A stretch of DNA of 34,022 bases from Desulfacyla sp964522045 (lineage in GTDB: Bacteria > Desulfobacterota > DSM-4660 > Desulfatiglandales > Desulfatiglandaceae): positions 1 to 34,022 of the forward strand of contig CAZFSF010000010.1 in assembly GCA_964522045.1 (NCBI GenBank), in the 5' to 3' direction. Numbering within the stretch: position 1 is the first letter of the stretch; every line of letters starts with the position of its first letter. Shown here one piece after another: positions 25,530 through 33,965 of this stretch. The notes beneath the pieces are model-generated. The model was not told where the DNA came from. It saw only the letters and a program-made list of their open reading frames with translations, and ran no database searches. Position numbers and translations under genes: made by a program.

Positions 25530-26777
25530 ATGCCTCCTAACGGCCTGAAATCCATATTAGAGATAATATTCAGCGGTCGGATGTTCGTGGCCCTTGCAAT
25601 GGGTTTTGCCTGCGGGTTGCCCCTCCTGCTGACCATCACCGTGTTGCAGGCATGGATGAAGGAGGCGGGGGTAGATCTTGCCGTGATAGGGTTGATGGCC
25701 TTAGTGGGTCTTCCATACACGGCAAAGTTCCTCTGGGCCCCGTTTTTAGATAGATATACACTCCCTTTCTTGGGCCGTAGAAGGGGATGGCTTCTCATTA
25801 TACAGATAGCCCTGATCATGGCAATCGCGGCCTTAGGCCTCACTGACCCTGAGAGGAATCCTTGGATGGTCGCTTTTGTGGCGTTTGTAGTAACGTTTTT
25901 CAGCGCCTCTCAGGATATCGTGGTGGACGCCTACAGGAGAGAGGACCTCCCCGACGAGGAGTTGGGCTTAGGCTCGTCCCTGTATGTGAACGGGTACAGG
26001 GTGGGGATGCTCTTGGCCTCGGGCGGGGGCCTGATCATGGCAGATCATCTCTCTTTCACCATTGTTTACCTTATAATGGCGGGCTGCATGCTGCCCGGTG
26101 TTATGACCACATTATTGGCGCGAGAGCCTGAAGCTGCTGCTGGGACTCCTACATCCCTCAGGGAGGCCGTGTTTGATCCCCTGGTGGAATACTTCAGCAG
26201 GGAGGGCGCTATCTGGATCCTCGCATTCATTCTTTTTTATAAGATAGGCGATACCATGGCCAGCGCCATGACCATTCCCTTTTATCTTGATTTAGGGTTT
26301 TCAAAGACCGAAATCGGCGCGGTCGTCAAGCTCTTCGGTTTCTGGGCAACTATTGCGGGGAGTTTGATCGGCGGTATAATGATGATCCGCTTAGGGATCA
26401 ATCGCTCCCTATGGGTTTTCGGCTTTCTTCAGGCCATATCCACGGCGTGTTTTGCCCTCCTTGCCCGAGTCGGTCACAGCGTCCCGCTTCTTTCAGGCGT
26501 GATAGGTTTTGAAAACCTGAGCGCCGGGATGGGAACTGCTGCCTATATTGCGTTCATGGCCAGCATTACAAACAAGAGATTTACCGCCACGCAGTATGCC
26601 CTCCTGACCAGTCTTATGGGGGTGCCCCGGGTACTGGCATCCGCTCCCACCGGCTTTCTTGCTAAGAACTTAGGCTGGGAGAGTTTTTTTGTCGCCTGCA
26701 CCCTGATTGCCATCCCCGGGATGTTACTCCTGCTCAAATTTGCGCCATGCGCTCCGCGCCCACCGGCATCTCAATAA
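25530..26777 (+). CDS. ampG: AmpG-like muropeptide permease (MFS)
   Basis: 415 residues, about 12 membrane helices. It matches my memory of E. coli AmpG along its length: GFACGLPLLLTITVLQAWM, KFLWAPFLDRY, FLGRRRGWLL, SASQDIVVDAYR, and FENLSAGMGTAAYIAFMASITNKRFTATQYALL (quoted in pieces: FENL, AGMGTAAY, TATQYALL). AmpG imports GlcNAc-anhydroMurNAc peptides for wall recycling. E. coli AmpG has 491 residues; the extra two C-terminal helices are missing here, as in many homologues. The ATG has no visible ribosome site and follows the repeat-filled spacer. The last 44 bases overlap the end of the convergent MATE gene. Confidence 0.85.
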   Translation: MPPNGLKSILEIIFSGRMFVALAMGFACGLPLLLTITVLQAWMKEAGVDLAVIGLMALVGLPYTAKFLWAPFLDRYTLPFLGRRRGWLLIIQIALIMAIAALGLTDPERNPWMVAFVAFVVTFFSASQDIVVDAYRREDLPDEELGLGSSLYVNGYRVGMLLASGGGLIMADHLSFTIVYLIMAGCMLPGVMTTLLAREPEAAAGTPTSLREAVFDPLVEYFSREGAIWILAFILFYKIGDTMASAMTIPFYLDLGFSKTEIGAVVKLFGFWATIAGSLIGGIMMIRLGINRSLWVFGFLQAISTACFALLARVGHSVPLLSGVIGFENLSAGMGTAAYIAFMASITNKRFTATQYALLTSLMGVPRVLASAPTGFLAKNLGWESFFVACTLIAIPGMLLLLKFAPCAPRPPASQ

Positions 26778-28143
26778 CCCGCATTGACTTCCACCTGCCG
26801 CCAAGAAAGCGAAAAAAGAACATAAAACTGAGCACAATGACATAGGCTGAAAAAGTGATCCAGGGAACCATGAGCCCATACCCCAATACAACTACGGCGA
26901 GATAGGTGGGAATAACAAGGACGAGGGCAGACGTAATTACGACCATGAACATGACATAGCGCGTGTCCCCGGCGCCCTTTATTGCAGAGGAAAATATCAG
27001 GTTCATGGTGTCGAAGATGGAGTAAAGCGCAACAAATCTGAGGAGGATGACAGTAATCCTGTAGATTTCAGCAAAGCGCTCACTGTTGGCCTTAGCGGCA
27101 AACGGCAGGACAAAGATGTCAGGGATGAGCACGTAGGCTGCGGCAATAATGGTCATATAGGCAAAGGCCATATGGAATCCCGAGTACACGCTCATCTGTG
27201 CCAGATCGGGTCGGTTCCTCCCGAGATGCTGACCCACGAGGACGGATATGGCTATGCCCGAGCCTATCATCGGCATAAAGGCTAACGTGCTGATATTCAA
27301 TGCGATGTTGGTGGCTGCAAGGCTTATGGTTCCTAAGCGGCCGACCAAAAGGATGAACATAGTAATGCCTGCCATATCCAAGAAGAACTGCACACCTGAA
27401 GGAAAACCAAAGCGAATCAGCCTCACCAGCATCTTTTTTTCCGGCCTCCATCCCTTAATGGTTTGATATGTCCGGTTATGGTCTGCTGTGCAGATAAGGG
27501 CAAGGAAGGCGAGGAACGAGAATATGCCTGAAAACACGGTCGCTATTCCAGCGCCCTTGATCCCCATTTCAGGAAAACCCCAGTTCCCGAATATCAGGGC
27601 ATAGTCCATGATCAGGTTTACAGCAGTGGCAAGGGCATTTACCCACATTACCGGCCACGTTCGTCCCCTCCCTGAGAAGAAACCTGAGAGGGCGGTTGAG
27701 GCAATAGCAGGCCCTGCCCCAAGACAGAGGATCCGGAAATATTCTACTTCATAGCGCTGGGTCAGTGGATCATGGGCAATCAGACTGAATATGGGCCATG
27801 CAAAGGGGATCAGGCAGATCAGGACAATACCGCCGAAGATAGACACGTAAACTCCCTGCCAGACTGCAGGGCCGATCCTGTGGAGCCTTCCTGCCCCGTA
27901 GTATTGGGCCACAAAGGTGCTCACATAGCTGGCCGTGCCGATAAACAGGCTCATAACAGAGAAGTTGAGGATGCCTGCCGGGAGAGAAGCGGCTATGGCC
28001 TCGGCCGAGTACCAGGAGAGAAACATCCTGTCCACGAAGTGCTGAACAGTCCATGCCCCTGTGCTCAGGATAAGGGGTACGGCTATGACCAAAAACTCTC
28101 GATATCCCCCCTCGCTTTTCCATCTCTTTCTCAAGTATTGCAT
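26734..28143 (-). CDS. MATE-family multidrug/toxin exporter
   Basis: 469 residues with about 12 membrane helices. The start, FLVIAVPLILSTGAWTVQHFVDRMFLSWYS, is a textbook MATE beginning (LILS, then VDRMFLS), and the pattern recurs in the second half (RFGFPSGVQFFLDMAG, FMPMIGSGIAISVLVGQHLG). MATE pumps move cationic drugs or metabolites out in exchange for Na+ or H+. Substrate unknown. The reading frame overlaps ampG by 44 bases tail to tail. Only a weak AGG precedes the ATG. Spacer 28144-28199 upstream is repeat-like. Confidence 0.9.
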   Translation of the reverse strand: MQYLRKRWKSEGGYREFLVIAVPLILSTGAWTVQHFVDRMFLSWYSAEAIAASLPAGILNFSVMSLFIGTASYVSTFVAQYYGAGRLHRIGPAVWQGVYVSIFGGIVLICLIPFAWPIFSLIAHDPLTQRYEVEYFRILCLGAGPAIASTALSGFFSGRGRTWPVMWVNALATAVNLIMDYALIFGNWGFPEMGIKGAGIATVFSGIFSFLAFLALICTADHNRTYQTIKGWRPEKKMLVRLIRFGFPSGVQFFLDMAGITMFILLVGRLGTISLAATNIALNISTLAFMPMIGSGIAISVLVGQHLGRNRPDLAQMSVYSGFHMAFAYMTIIAAAYVLIPDIFVLPFAAKANSERFAEIYRITVILLRFVALYSIFDTMNLIFSSAIKGAGDTRYVMFMVVITSALVLVIPTYLAVVVLGYGLMVPWITFSAYVIVLSFMFFFRFLGGRWKSMRVIEMPVGAERMAQI

Positions 28144-28157
28144 GCATCATAACCTGA

Positions 28158-28176
28158 ATTTAGGGATTGAGGAATT
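28158..28176. repeat. 19-base word shared (inverted) with 2160-2178
   Basis: ATTTAGGGATTGAGGAATT, followed directly by a partial copy (TTAGGAATT). It is the reverse complement of 2160-2178. Confidence 0.75.
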
Positions 28177-28199
28177 TAGGAATTGGCAAATTGAGAGAA

Positions 28200-28382
28200 T
28201 TAGAGGCGATCGCATCGCATCCGGGCCAGCAGCCTCTCTACCTCGTCATTGATATCTTCAATTCTGAGAGGTCTCTCTAATCCGCAGGACTTGCAGACTA
28301 CGAACACCCCCGATCATTTCCTTAAAAGCTCGGGCTGATTGCCGCATCTGCATGTCATCTCATCACCTGCAGGATTATTCAT
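28200..28382 (-). pseudogene. Small zinc-ribbon protein with an internal TGA at codon 23 (nonsense mutation or Sec)
   Basis: A 60-codon frame overlaps the end of the cupin gene by 8 bases. It begins MNNPAGDEMTCRCGNQPELL, has TGA at 28314-28316, then continues SGVFVVCKSCGLERPL and ends at TAA 28200. Cys11/Cys13 and the CKSC pair (Cys30/Cys33) lie on opposite sides of the TGA and look like one zinc-binding ribbon, so the two halves belong together. A hairpin (CTGCA, loop AGTCC, TGCGG) lies 18-32 bases after the TGA, close to SECIS geometry. However, the TGA replaces no recognised redox Cys, and a CGA to TGA change would also explain it. I call it broken but leave Sec open. Function unknown; it is probably translationally coupled to the cupin. 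Confidence 0.45.
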
Positions 28383-28773
28383 CTTCATAAACACTGGCAA
28401 TACAACAGAGGAAGGTAGCTCCTTCGGTCTCACTTACGTTCTTCATGCTGTGGGGTTCCATGCTTGGGATAAAGATAGCATCATTGGGACCGACCGACCG
28501 CTCAGCGGTTTGCTCATCCGTCTCAACATCATAGGAATAAACAGTCAGATGCCCGCTGAGGATATACATGGTCTGGACATAGAAATGATTATGGATCGGG
28601 ATTTCACCACCTGGGCCCACAGTAAAGAATCTGAGGCCGTATTCAGGGGAATCTTCAGGCCCTGCCTGGCTCAACCATCTGACCCCCACCTTATTCACCT
28701 TCAATGGTTTACCCTTATAGGGAAAACTTTCGATTCGAATTTCGTCCTTATCGCTTACGTTTAATATATTCAT
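28375..28773 (-). CDS. Cupin-domain protein
   Basis: 132 residues forming a single small beta-barrel. The metal-binding cupin motif is visible as GGEIPIHNHFYVQTMYILSG (His, His and a Gln/Glu-type position) and the second motif as PNDAIFIPSMEPHSMKN. Such proteins bind a metal or a small ligand and serve as isomerases, dioxygenases or sensors; no specific role can be given. AAAGGAAA lies before the ATG. The small zinc-ribbon frame follows with an 8-base overlap, and the BamE-like lipoprotein gene ends 15 bases upstream, so three short genes probably share a transcript. Confidence 0.85.
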   Translation of the reverse strand: MNILNVSDKDEIRIESFPYKGKPLKVNKVGVRWLSQAGPEDSPEYGLRFFTVGPGGEIPIHNHFYVQTMYILSGHLTVYSYDVETDEQTAERSVGPNDAIFIPSMEPHSMKNVSETEGATFLCCIASVYEDE

Positions 28774-28788
28774 GATTTTTTCCTTTCC

Positions 28789-29151
28789 TCACTCATGCCA
28801 GGAAAAGGTCCTCAATTTGTTCCTGTCCCCAGCGGTTTTTGTAACTACGCCATATTTAAAATAGACAAAGAAAACCAATTCCTCACGCGGTTGATAGTCC
28901 CCGACTTGAATTCCATATCCCCACCTTTCCTGATCCCCCTGGCGTGAAATCGCATCTGGTATACCCAAGGCTGCCCGCACCATTTCACTTGTCATCCCAG
29001 GTTCCACCTCTCTTTTTGCCACCTTCCGGATGGTGGAGTCATCCCATTTGGGATGCTGGATTCGGATCTTGGATGAACGATACTCCTTCTCGGCGCAACC
29101 ACCAAACAGAAACGCCCCCAAGAGAACAATCATTACCGCTCTTTTCATCAT
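28789..29151 (-). CDS. Small SmpA/OmlA (BamE)-like lipoprotein
   Basis: 120 residues. The signal peptide MMKRAVMIVLLGAFLFGGC ends with a lipobox Cys19. The central VEPGMTSEMVRAALGIPD and the following ERWGYG match the BamE/SmpA-type pattern (GMT..EV...LG.P). BamE proteins support outer-membrane protein assembly, but many paralogues have unknown roles. AGAGG sits eight bases before the first of two adjacent ATGs. Confidence 0.82.
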   Translation of the reverse strand: MMKRAVMIVLLGAFLFGGCAEKEYRSSKIRIQHPKWDDSTIRKVAKREVEPGMTSEMVRAALGIPDAISRQGDQERWGYGIQVGDYQPREELVFFVYFKYGVVTKTAGDRNKLRTFSWHE

Positions 29152-29524
29152 CTGTCTTGCCTCTTTTCGAGTTCATCAATTTTGGATATTGGATAATAGT
29201 TGTTCATAGGGGATTTATCAACCCCATTCAGCCCAGCTTGACTTCTCGTTCCCCATTTGTTATTCGGTTAGACGCTGGATGACTAATAGTGTCTGAAAGA
29301 AAACTGTTTTTTGCACCTCCCGCCTATCGCGGCGGGACGGCAGACTCAAATTTTAACCCGCCTGAGGCGGATTAATCCTCGAAATAGTCCAATGTATTCC
29401 TGCGGTTAATCCCGCCGATAGCGGGACGTCTTCCTTGATCTGAACGAAAAATCCTAATTTTCGTTTGGACACTAATATAGCTTTAGCCGAATAGTTGTAT
29501 GAATCGGGAAATAAGAAGGCGATT
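29152..29524. other. Spacer of 373 bases, mostly a MITE-like element
   Basis: No gene is seen. 29152-29283 shows nothing definite apart from being the upstream region of the BamE-like gene. 29284-29477 is the palindrome-rich element listed separately. The kinase gene starts 47 bases beyond it. Confidence 0.6.
29284..29477. mobile_element. MITE-like element with terminal inverted repeats and three internal palindromes
   Basis: The ends read TAATAGTGTCTGAAAGAAAA (29284-29303) and, on the opposite strand, TATTAGTGTCCAAACGAAAA (29477-29458): 16 of 20 positions agree, with AGTGTC identical. Inside are TCCCGCC-TATCGC-GGCGGGA, CCGCC-TGA-GGCGG and TCCCGC-CGATA-GCGGGA. No coding frame is present. About 194 bases long, which fits a non-autonomous transposon remnant; no target duplication was confirmed. 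Confidence 0.55.
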
Positions 29525-31339
29525 ATGCTGATGGATTTGGAGAACCTGGTCAAAGAGATCCAGCGCGAGCCCTGGGCAAAGGGGGTTTCTGTTGAAAAGG
29601 ATTTCTGGCCTCTTTTGATGAAATGGATTGATAAGCACGTGCTCTCCGAATTCATTAATCGGCTTGTTGGTCAGATAGATGAGATCGTTGATATCGATCC
29701 GGACCTTCCTGAACCACAGATTCTGGAACGGGCGACTCGGTATATGGTGGAATTCTTGGGCGCCCATTCCGCTTCGGTCAGGATCTATGACCCCCAGACA
29801 GAGCAGATGCTTTCCTATGGATCTTACCCGTCAAAAGAAGAGATCCGCGAGACCTTTATACCCTTTGATGACAGCATAGCCGGGGAGGTGGTAAAGACAC
29901 GCCTTCCATATCTGGTGCCCGACCTTTCCAGAGAAAAACTCTACGACAACAAAAACGCCACTAATGCAAAGGATTTCCAATCTTTAATGGCGATTCCCCT
30001 GGAAATCCAGCGGTTTTCCCCTCGTGATCGGGACACTGTGGGGGTTATTCAGATCTATTATGCTGAGAAGAACCGGGAGTTCGGGCCTTTGGAGATTCAG
30101 GTGGCCAACACCATGGCCAAGAGACTGAGCTTTGCAATTGCTCGAAAAAAAATCCTTTCCATGCAAAGAGCTGAAGAAAAGAAGGAGGCGATTGTCAGAC
30201 ATATCTTCCGAAAATTGGGATCTCACGGCGGCGTCAAGATGGCTGAAGTATTTAACCAGGTGGTACCGGAACTTGCTGACATAGTGGATCTTCAAAGTTG
30301 CACCCTTTTTTCCGTTACAGAGGGCCTTGACAGGGTCATCTTGCAGGCCGGATTCCCCGAGCATGGCTATCACAGTGTGGGCAAGGTTATCCCTGTTAGC
30401 AGCGAGCCGGTATTCGAGTTGCTTCTGAATTTAAGAGAGTATTCAGGCGAATCGGTTTACGAGGTGGTAACCCCTTTTTATATCTTAGTGGTGGATCCTC
30501 AGAGAAGCGCATTGATATCAAAGAACCTCAAAGGATTCGCCGCATTACATAACATAAATTCAATACTTTACGTCCCCTTGGGCTATAATGGAGAGGTCAC
30601 GCACTTCATAGCCATTGACGCGGTAGATCATAGGCAGCGATACAGAGAGGATGAGGTCGACATCTTTCTCTTTATGGGTAGAGAACTGATGAAGGCCCAG
30701 AAAATGGAGCGATTAGATGATGCCCTCCACGATTTTAAGAACCCGGCCATTGCGACTGCCGGGTTTGCCCGGCGGCTCAAGGAGATTGTCCGGAAGGATG
30801 AATTAGAGCAATCAAAAGAGCAGGTCGGGAAATATGTAGATATTCTGTTAGAGGAAACGAGCCGGTTACAGGAACTGGCAATGAGTATATACAGGGTTGG
30901 TGATGAGCAGGCGATTAATCTGACTGAAGTGCTCAAAAGACGATTCGAAATCAACAGAGAGGCAATTAGAGAACAGCTCAAGCAGAACGTTACCCTGAAA
31001 GAGGGTCCATATGACCCTGACATTAGGGTGATGTGCTATGCCGTCCACGTGGAAAGGGTTTTTGACAATCTACTAAACAACGCCACAAAGGCAATTCCGC
31101 TCAAGGGGGGTGTGCTGGCCGTCAGGACTTATTCGGATGGTGATTGGGCCTGCGCAGAGATCAGCAACACGGGGCATATCCCTGAACACAATCGCATTAA
31201 GATTCTTGAAGGGGAGGGAGAGGGCCGGGGGCTTTACATTACATACAGGATCATACGCCTTCTCAAGGGAAAAATAGAGATCAGGGCAGGGAAGAAAACT
31301 ACCACATTCCGGGTGTCCTTTCCCATCCACAGGCCCTAA
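29525..31339 (+). CDS. GAF-domain sensor histidine kinase
   Basis: 604 residues. A GAF domain covers about residues 60-195 (ATRYMVEFLGAHSASVRIYD, LMAIPLEIQ, GVIQIYY) and a second GAF-like region about 215-390. The H-box is LHDFKNPAIATAGFARRL with His402 as the likely phosphoacceptor. The ATPase domain has the N-box DNLLNNATKAIP (about 512), a G1-like ISNTG in place of DNG, and GEGRGLYI (G2). It is soluble, so it should sense a cytoplasmic signal. No response regulator is in the window. The ATG at 29525 has AAGAAGG five bases upstream; a TTG at 29495 is in frame but less likely. Its last 4 bases overlap the convergent MoaD-like gene. Confidence 0.85.
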   Translation: MLMDLENLVKEIQREPWAKGVSVEKDFWPLLMKWIDKHVLSEFINRLVGQIDEIVDIDPDLPEPQILERATRYMVEFLGAHSASVRIYDPQTEQMLSYGSYPSKEEIRETFIPFDDSIAGEVVKTRLPYLVPDLSREKLYDNKNATNAKDFQSLMAIPLEIQRFSPRDRDTVGVIQIYYAEKNREFGPLEIQVANTMAKRLSFAIARKKILSMQRAEEKKEAIVRHIFRKLGSHGGVKMAEVFNQVVPELADIVDLQSCTLFSVTEGLDRVILQAGFPEHGYHSVGKVIPVSSEPVFELLLNLREYSGESVYEVVTPFYILVVDPQRSALISKNLKGFAALHNINSILYVPLGYNGEVTHFIAIDAVDHRQRYREDEVDIFLFMGRELMKAQKMERLDDALHDFKNPAIATAGFARRLKEIVRKDELEQSKEQVGKYVDILLEETSRLQELAMSIYRVGDEQAINLTEVLKRRFEINREAIREQLKQNVTLKEGPYDPDIRVMCYAVHVERVFDNLLNNATKAIPLKGGVLAVRTYSDGDWACAEISNTGHIPEHNRIKILEGEGEGRGLYITYRIIRLLKGKIEIRAGKKTTTFRVSFPIHRP

Positions 31340-31581
31340 CCCCCACCGATATGGGGCAAAAAACTGATTTTGTCTTCGGGGTTCAGGGAATGATTCATAG
31401 TCGATACCTGATCATTTATGCTGACCATGATATCATCCTGACTGAGCTGCAAATCGGGATAGGTGTGTTCAATACGTTTAAAGAGATCGCTGACCCGGGC
31501 GTTTGAAGAAAGAGAAAGCCTGATTTCGTTGACCCGGGTAATGGCCCGGTGAACACCGTGGAATTGGACTGAAATCTTCAT
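31336..31581 (-). CDS. MoaD/ThiS-like ubiquitin-fold sulfur carrier
   Basis: 81 residues beginning MKISVQFHG and ending in the double-glycine tail HIGGG required for thiocarboxylate formation in MoaD/ThiS proteins. The body (LSSNARVSDLFKRIE, DIMVSINDQ, EDKISFLPHIGGG) follows the beta-grasp pattern. It sits 5 bases downstream of the AOR-family gene. Such pairs are common, and the small protein probably supplies sulfur for the pyranopterin cofactor of that enzyme. The three-Gly end means the mature tail may need no processing or removal of one residue. Confidence 0.85.
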   Translation of the reverse strand: MKISVQFHGVHRAITRVNEIRLSLSSNARVSDLFKRIEHTYPDLQLSQDDIMVSINDQVSTMNHSLNPEDKISFLPHIGGG

Positions 31582-31586
31582 AAGGG

Positions 31587-33767
31587 TTAATTGGACAATT
31601 TCCTTCTCTGAACGCCAAACATGGTGAGCAGGTTTTGTGCCTGTTGATCTAAGAGATCAAAATTGTCAACCGTTTCGAGCAGAGGAACAGCGTTCTGGGT
31701 GTACCCCTTTGCCTCATAAACCTCGTCACACAGTTTGTCATAGGCCTCCTGCCGCAGTTTACGGATAAGGGCGTGCCGCGATTCGGGTTCATCCGGCATC
31801 TTCTTGTCCCCTAATTGATCCTGCAACCATTTATCGTAATAATCGGCCCTTGCTTCATACTCGTTAAAGAAAACAGGTCCCATGGCCCTGAGGGGAATCC
31901 GATCACTCTCCCGCGTACCTTTGCCATGGCGCAGATTAATCAGTTTTTGCAGTAGATGCAGTCGTTCTGAATCGTCCAAGACATCCTGAAGCGTTTTTTC
32001 GCTTCCCGTTGTGGCGTTGAGGTATTGGACATAGTATTCAAGAGTCGGCAGGTTTTTGGCCGGGTTGTCGGTGTTGGCCGCTTCAGGGTGCCTTACATCT
32101 ATCCACGGGAGCTTGCAGAGACCAACTGCATTAAACCATGTGCGGATCAGGGGGAACCACTTCAAGGCTTCAGCCTTCATTTTGAAGGTGGGGAGTTCAT
32201 TATACACCTGATCAATGAAAATCAGCCATGCCTCGTCATGCTGTGGCCCCTTTAGGGCAAACCCGTATCCTCCCTGCTGGGCAAGCGATTCTTTTGTAAT
32301 ATACATGGAAAACTCAAGCCCCTTTGCCTCCATGGCAAACTTGCCGAGTTCCCCAATAACCTCGGTGTAAGGTTTGCCGGTCTTTTTGGAATAGCGTTCA
32401 GCTACCCACTCTTTGGCGCGCAGCACACCCCGCGAGCAGATCTTTCCGAAACCTTCCCCAAAGGCGGTTTCATGAAGAAGCCTGTTGGCACAGGCTATGT
32501 CCCCCCACGACAGTTCATAGCCCACCTCATCTTTTGAAAGATAGCTGCGCTGAAAACACTCCATGAGGAATGAGGCTGTTACGCCCATGGAAATTGTGTC
32601 GAGACCATATTCATCACAATACCAGTTGTATTCCATGATAAACCCGGGATCGAAGATGCCCATACAGGTGACTGCTCCTGCAGTTTCATATTCAGGCCCA
32701 TCAACACCTACCTTTGTCCCGGCCTTAGGACCATATCTGAGGGTAATGTTCTCAGCCCCCTTGGCGCACGCTAAGTTACACCCTTTGTAACAACCGTCAG
32801 GCAGCTTCTTGCTGAGGTAGCGGTCGAAAAAAACATCTGCAAATATGGCCTTTGCATCAGGATGCTGGCCGTACTGGTAGTTGTTCACCGGGAGAATGTG
32901 GTATTTGTCCATATACTCGATCAGGATAGGTGTTCCCCAGCTGCGGAGACGGAACTGTTTGGGATCAACCTGGGCGATAACTTTTTTGAGACTGGCCCCT
33001 GCCCTCTTCACCCCTTTTTCATCCGCGGGGTTATTCCCCCCGACCGTATGCAGGCCTGAACGAACAATGACGGCCCTGAGCCCCTTATGCCGCATGACCG
33101 TCCCTGTGCCCCCTCTTCCTGCCTGTTTGGAGCGCAACCTCCCGCGTCGGCTGTCATAAAAGAGGCTGTTCAGGATGCCGTATCTTGTATTTGAGGCCCC
33201 GATGCCGGTACTCACAGCGGCGACATTTTCGCTTAGTTTTCCACTGTTGAAGAGCTTCAACAGCGCGTCTCCATAGGAAAGCGCCCCGTTGTCAATTTGA
33301 TCGCCAAAGGTGGGAGCCTCAACAATCCGGATTTGCTCCTGGTCTGCATCTACAATCAAGACCACATCTTCTTGGGAAATACCTGAAACGGCTAATGCGT
33401 CAAAGCCGGCGCTCTTTAAAAGAGGCGCGAAGTGCCCCCCCACATTGGAGTCTATAAAGGTATCGGTAAGAGGAGAGATGGTGCCTACAATGAACTTGCC
33501 GCTTCCTGGAAATCTCGGTTCATTTCCCAAGGGCCCGCTCGCCATGACCAGGATGTTTTCAGGACTGTCATAGTGGGTGGTCTCAGATGTCTCGTCCCAT
33601 ATCAATTGCAGGGCGTAACCCCTTCCACCGGTATACTTGGTTTTGTAATTCGGTGAAAGGGTTGAGGTCGATAGTGTAGGAGAGGTCAGATCTACTCTAA
33701 GGATCTGGTCTGTGTATCCTTGGTTTATTGGTTGGGGGGTGTATGTGACTGATTCTATGATTTTCAT
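31587..33767 (-). CDS. Aldehyde:ferredoxin oxidoreductase family tungsten enzyme
   Basis: 726 residues. The N-terminal domain shows YTGGRGYALQLIWDE, ENILVMASGPLGNEPRFPGSGK and ISPLTDTFIDSNVGGHFAPLLKSAGFDAL (in part), all AOR-type pterin-binding features. The cluster cysteines are CYKGCNLAC (about 326/330/334) and GLCK (about 551); YGLDTISMG is also conserved. AORs oxidise aldehydes to acids with ferredoxin, or reduce acids; the same superfamily includes BamB of class II benzoyl-CoA reductase, but the other Bam genes are absent, so AOR is the safer label. The ATG at 33767 has GGAA before it; a GTG at 33776 is also in frame. The MoaD-like gene follows at 5 bases, and a good promoter lies 90 bases upstream. 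Confidence 0.88.
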   Translation of the reverse strand: MKIIESVTYTPQPINQGYTDQILRVDLTSPTLSTSTLSPNYKTKYTGGRGYALQLIWDETSETTHYDSPENILVMASGPLGNEPRFPGSGKFIVGTISPLTDTFIDSNVGGHFAPLLKSAGFDALAVSGISQEDVVLIVDADQEQIRIVEAPTFGDQIDNGALSYGDALLKLFNSGKLSENVAAVSTGIGASNTRYGILNSLFYDSRRGRLRSKQAGRGGTGTVMRHKGLRAVIVRSGLHTVGGNNPADEKGVKRAGASLKKVIAQVDPKQFRLRSWGTPILIEYMDKYHILPVNNYQYGQHPDAKAIFADVFFDRYLSKKLPDGCYKGCNLACAKGAENITLRYGPKAGTKVGVDGPEYETAGAVTCMGIFDPGFIMEYNWYCDEYGLDTISMGVTASFLMECFQRSYLSKDEVGYELSWGDIACANRLLHETAFGEGFGKICSRGVLRAKEWVAERYSKKTGKPYTEVIGELGKFAMEAKGLEFSMYITKESLAQQGGYGFALKGPQHDEAWLIFIDQVYNELPTFKMKAEALKWFPLIRTWFNAVGLCKLPWIDVRHPEAANTDNPAKNLPTLEYYVQYLNATTGSEKTLQDVLDDSERLHLLQKLINLRHGKGTRESDRIPLRAMGPVFFNEYEARADYYDKWLQDQLGDKKMPDEPESRHALIRKLRQEAYDKLCDEVYEAKGYTQNAVPLLETVDNFDLLDQQAQNLLTMFGVQRRKLSN

Positions 33768-33857
33768 ATTTTCCACGCTCGCATGTTCTCAGTTAATAAT
33801 TTTGTTGACTGTCGTTATTTATATCTCACGGACGAGGCCCCAGCGAGGTTAGGAGTT

Positions 33858-33884
33858 ATTATAGGAAAACGAAGATGTTGTCAA
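33858..33884 (-). promoter_or_regulatory. Promoter for the AOR-moaD operon
   Basis: On the minus strand TTGACA (33884-33879) and TATAAT (33863-33858) are both perfect, with a 15-base spacer, which is short. The AOR start is about 90 bases downstream. Confidence 0.65.
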
Positions 33885-33936
33885 GGGATTTACAGGGCGG
33901 GTCACAGGTCCTTTCAATAGCTCTGTTTGTCTATCC

Positions 33937-33965
33937 TTGACTAAATCGGGTTATTTTGTTATAGT
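33937..33965 (+). promoter_or_regulatory. Possible promoter for a gene beyond the right edge
   Basis: TTGACT (33937-33942), 17-base spacer, TATAGT (33960-33965). It points out of the window, divergent from the AOR promoter. No coding start is visible before 34022. Confidence 0.4.

Noticed and set aside
31587..33767. BamB subunit of class II benzoyl-CoA reductase
   Set aside because: Same superfamily, but no other bam genes are adjacent and the N-terminal sequence is closer to AOR; kept as an alternative only.
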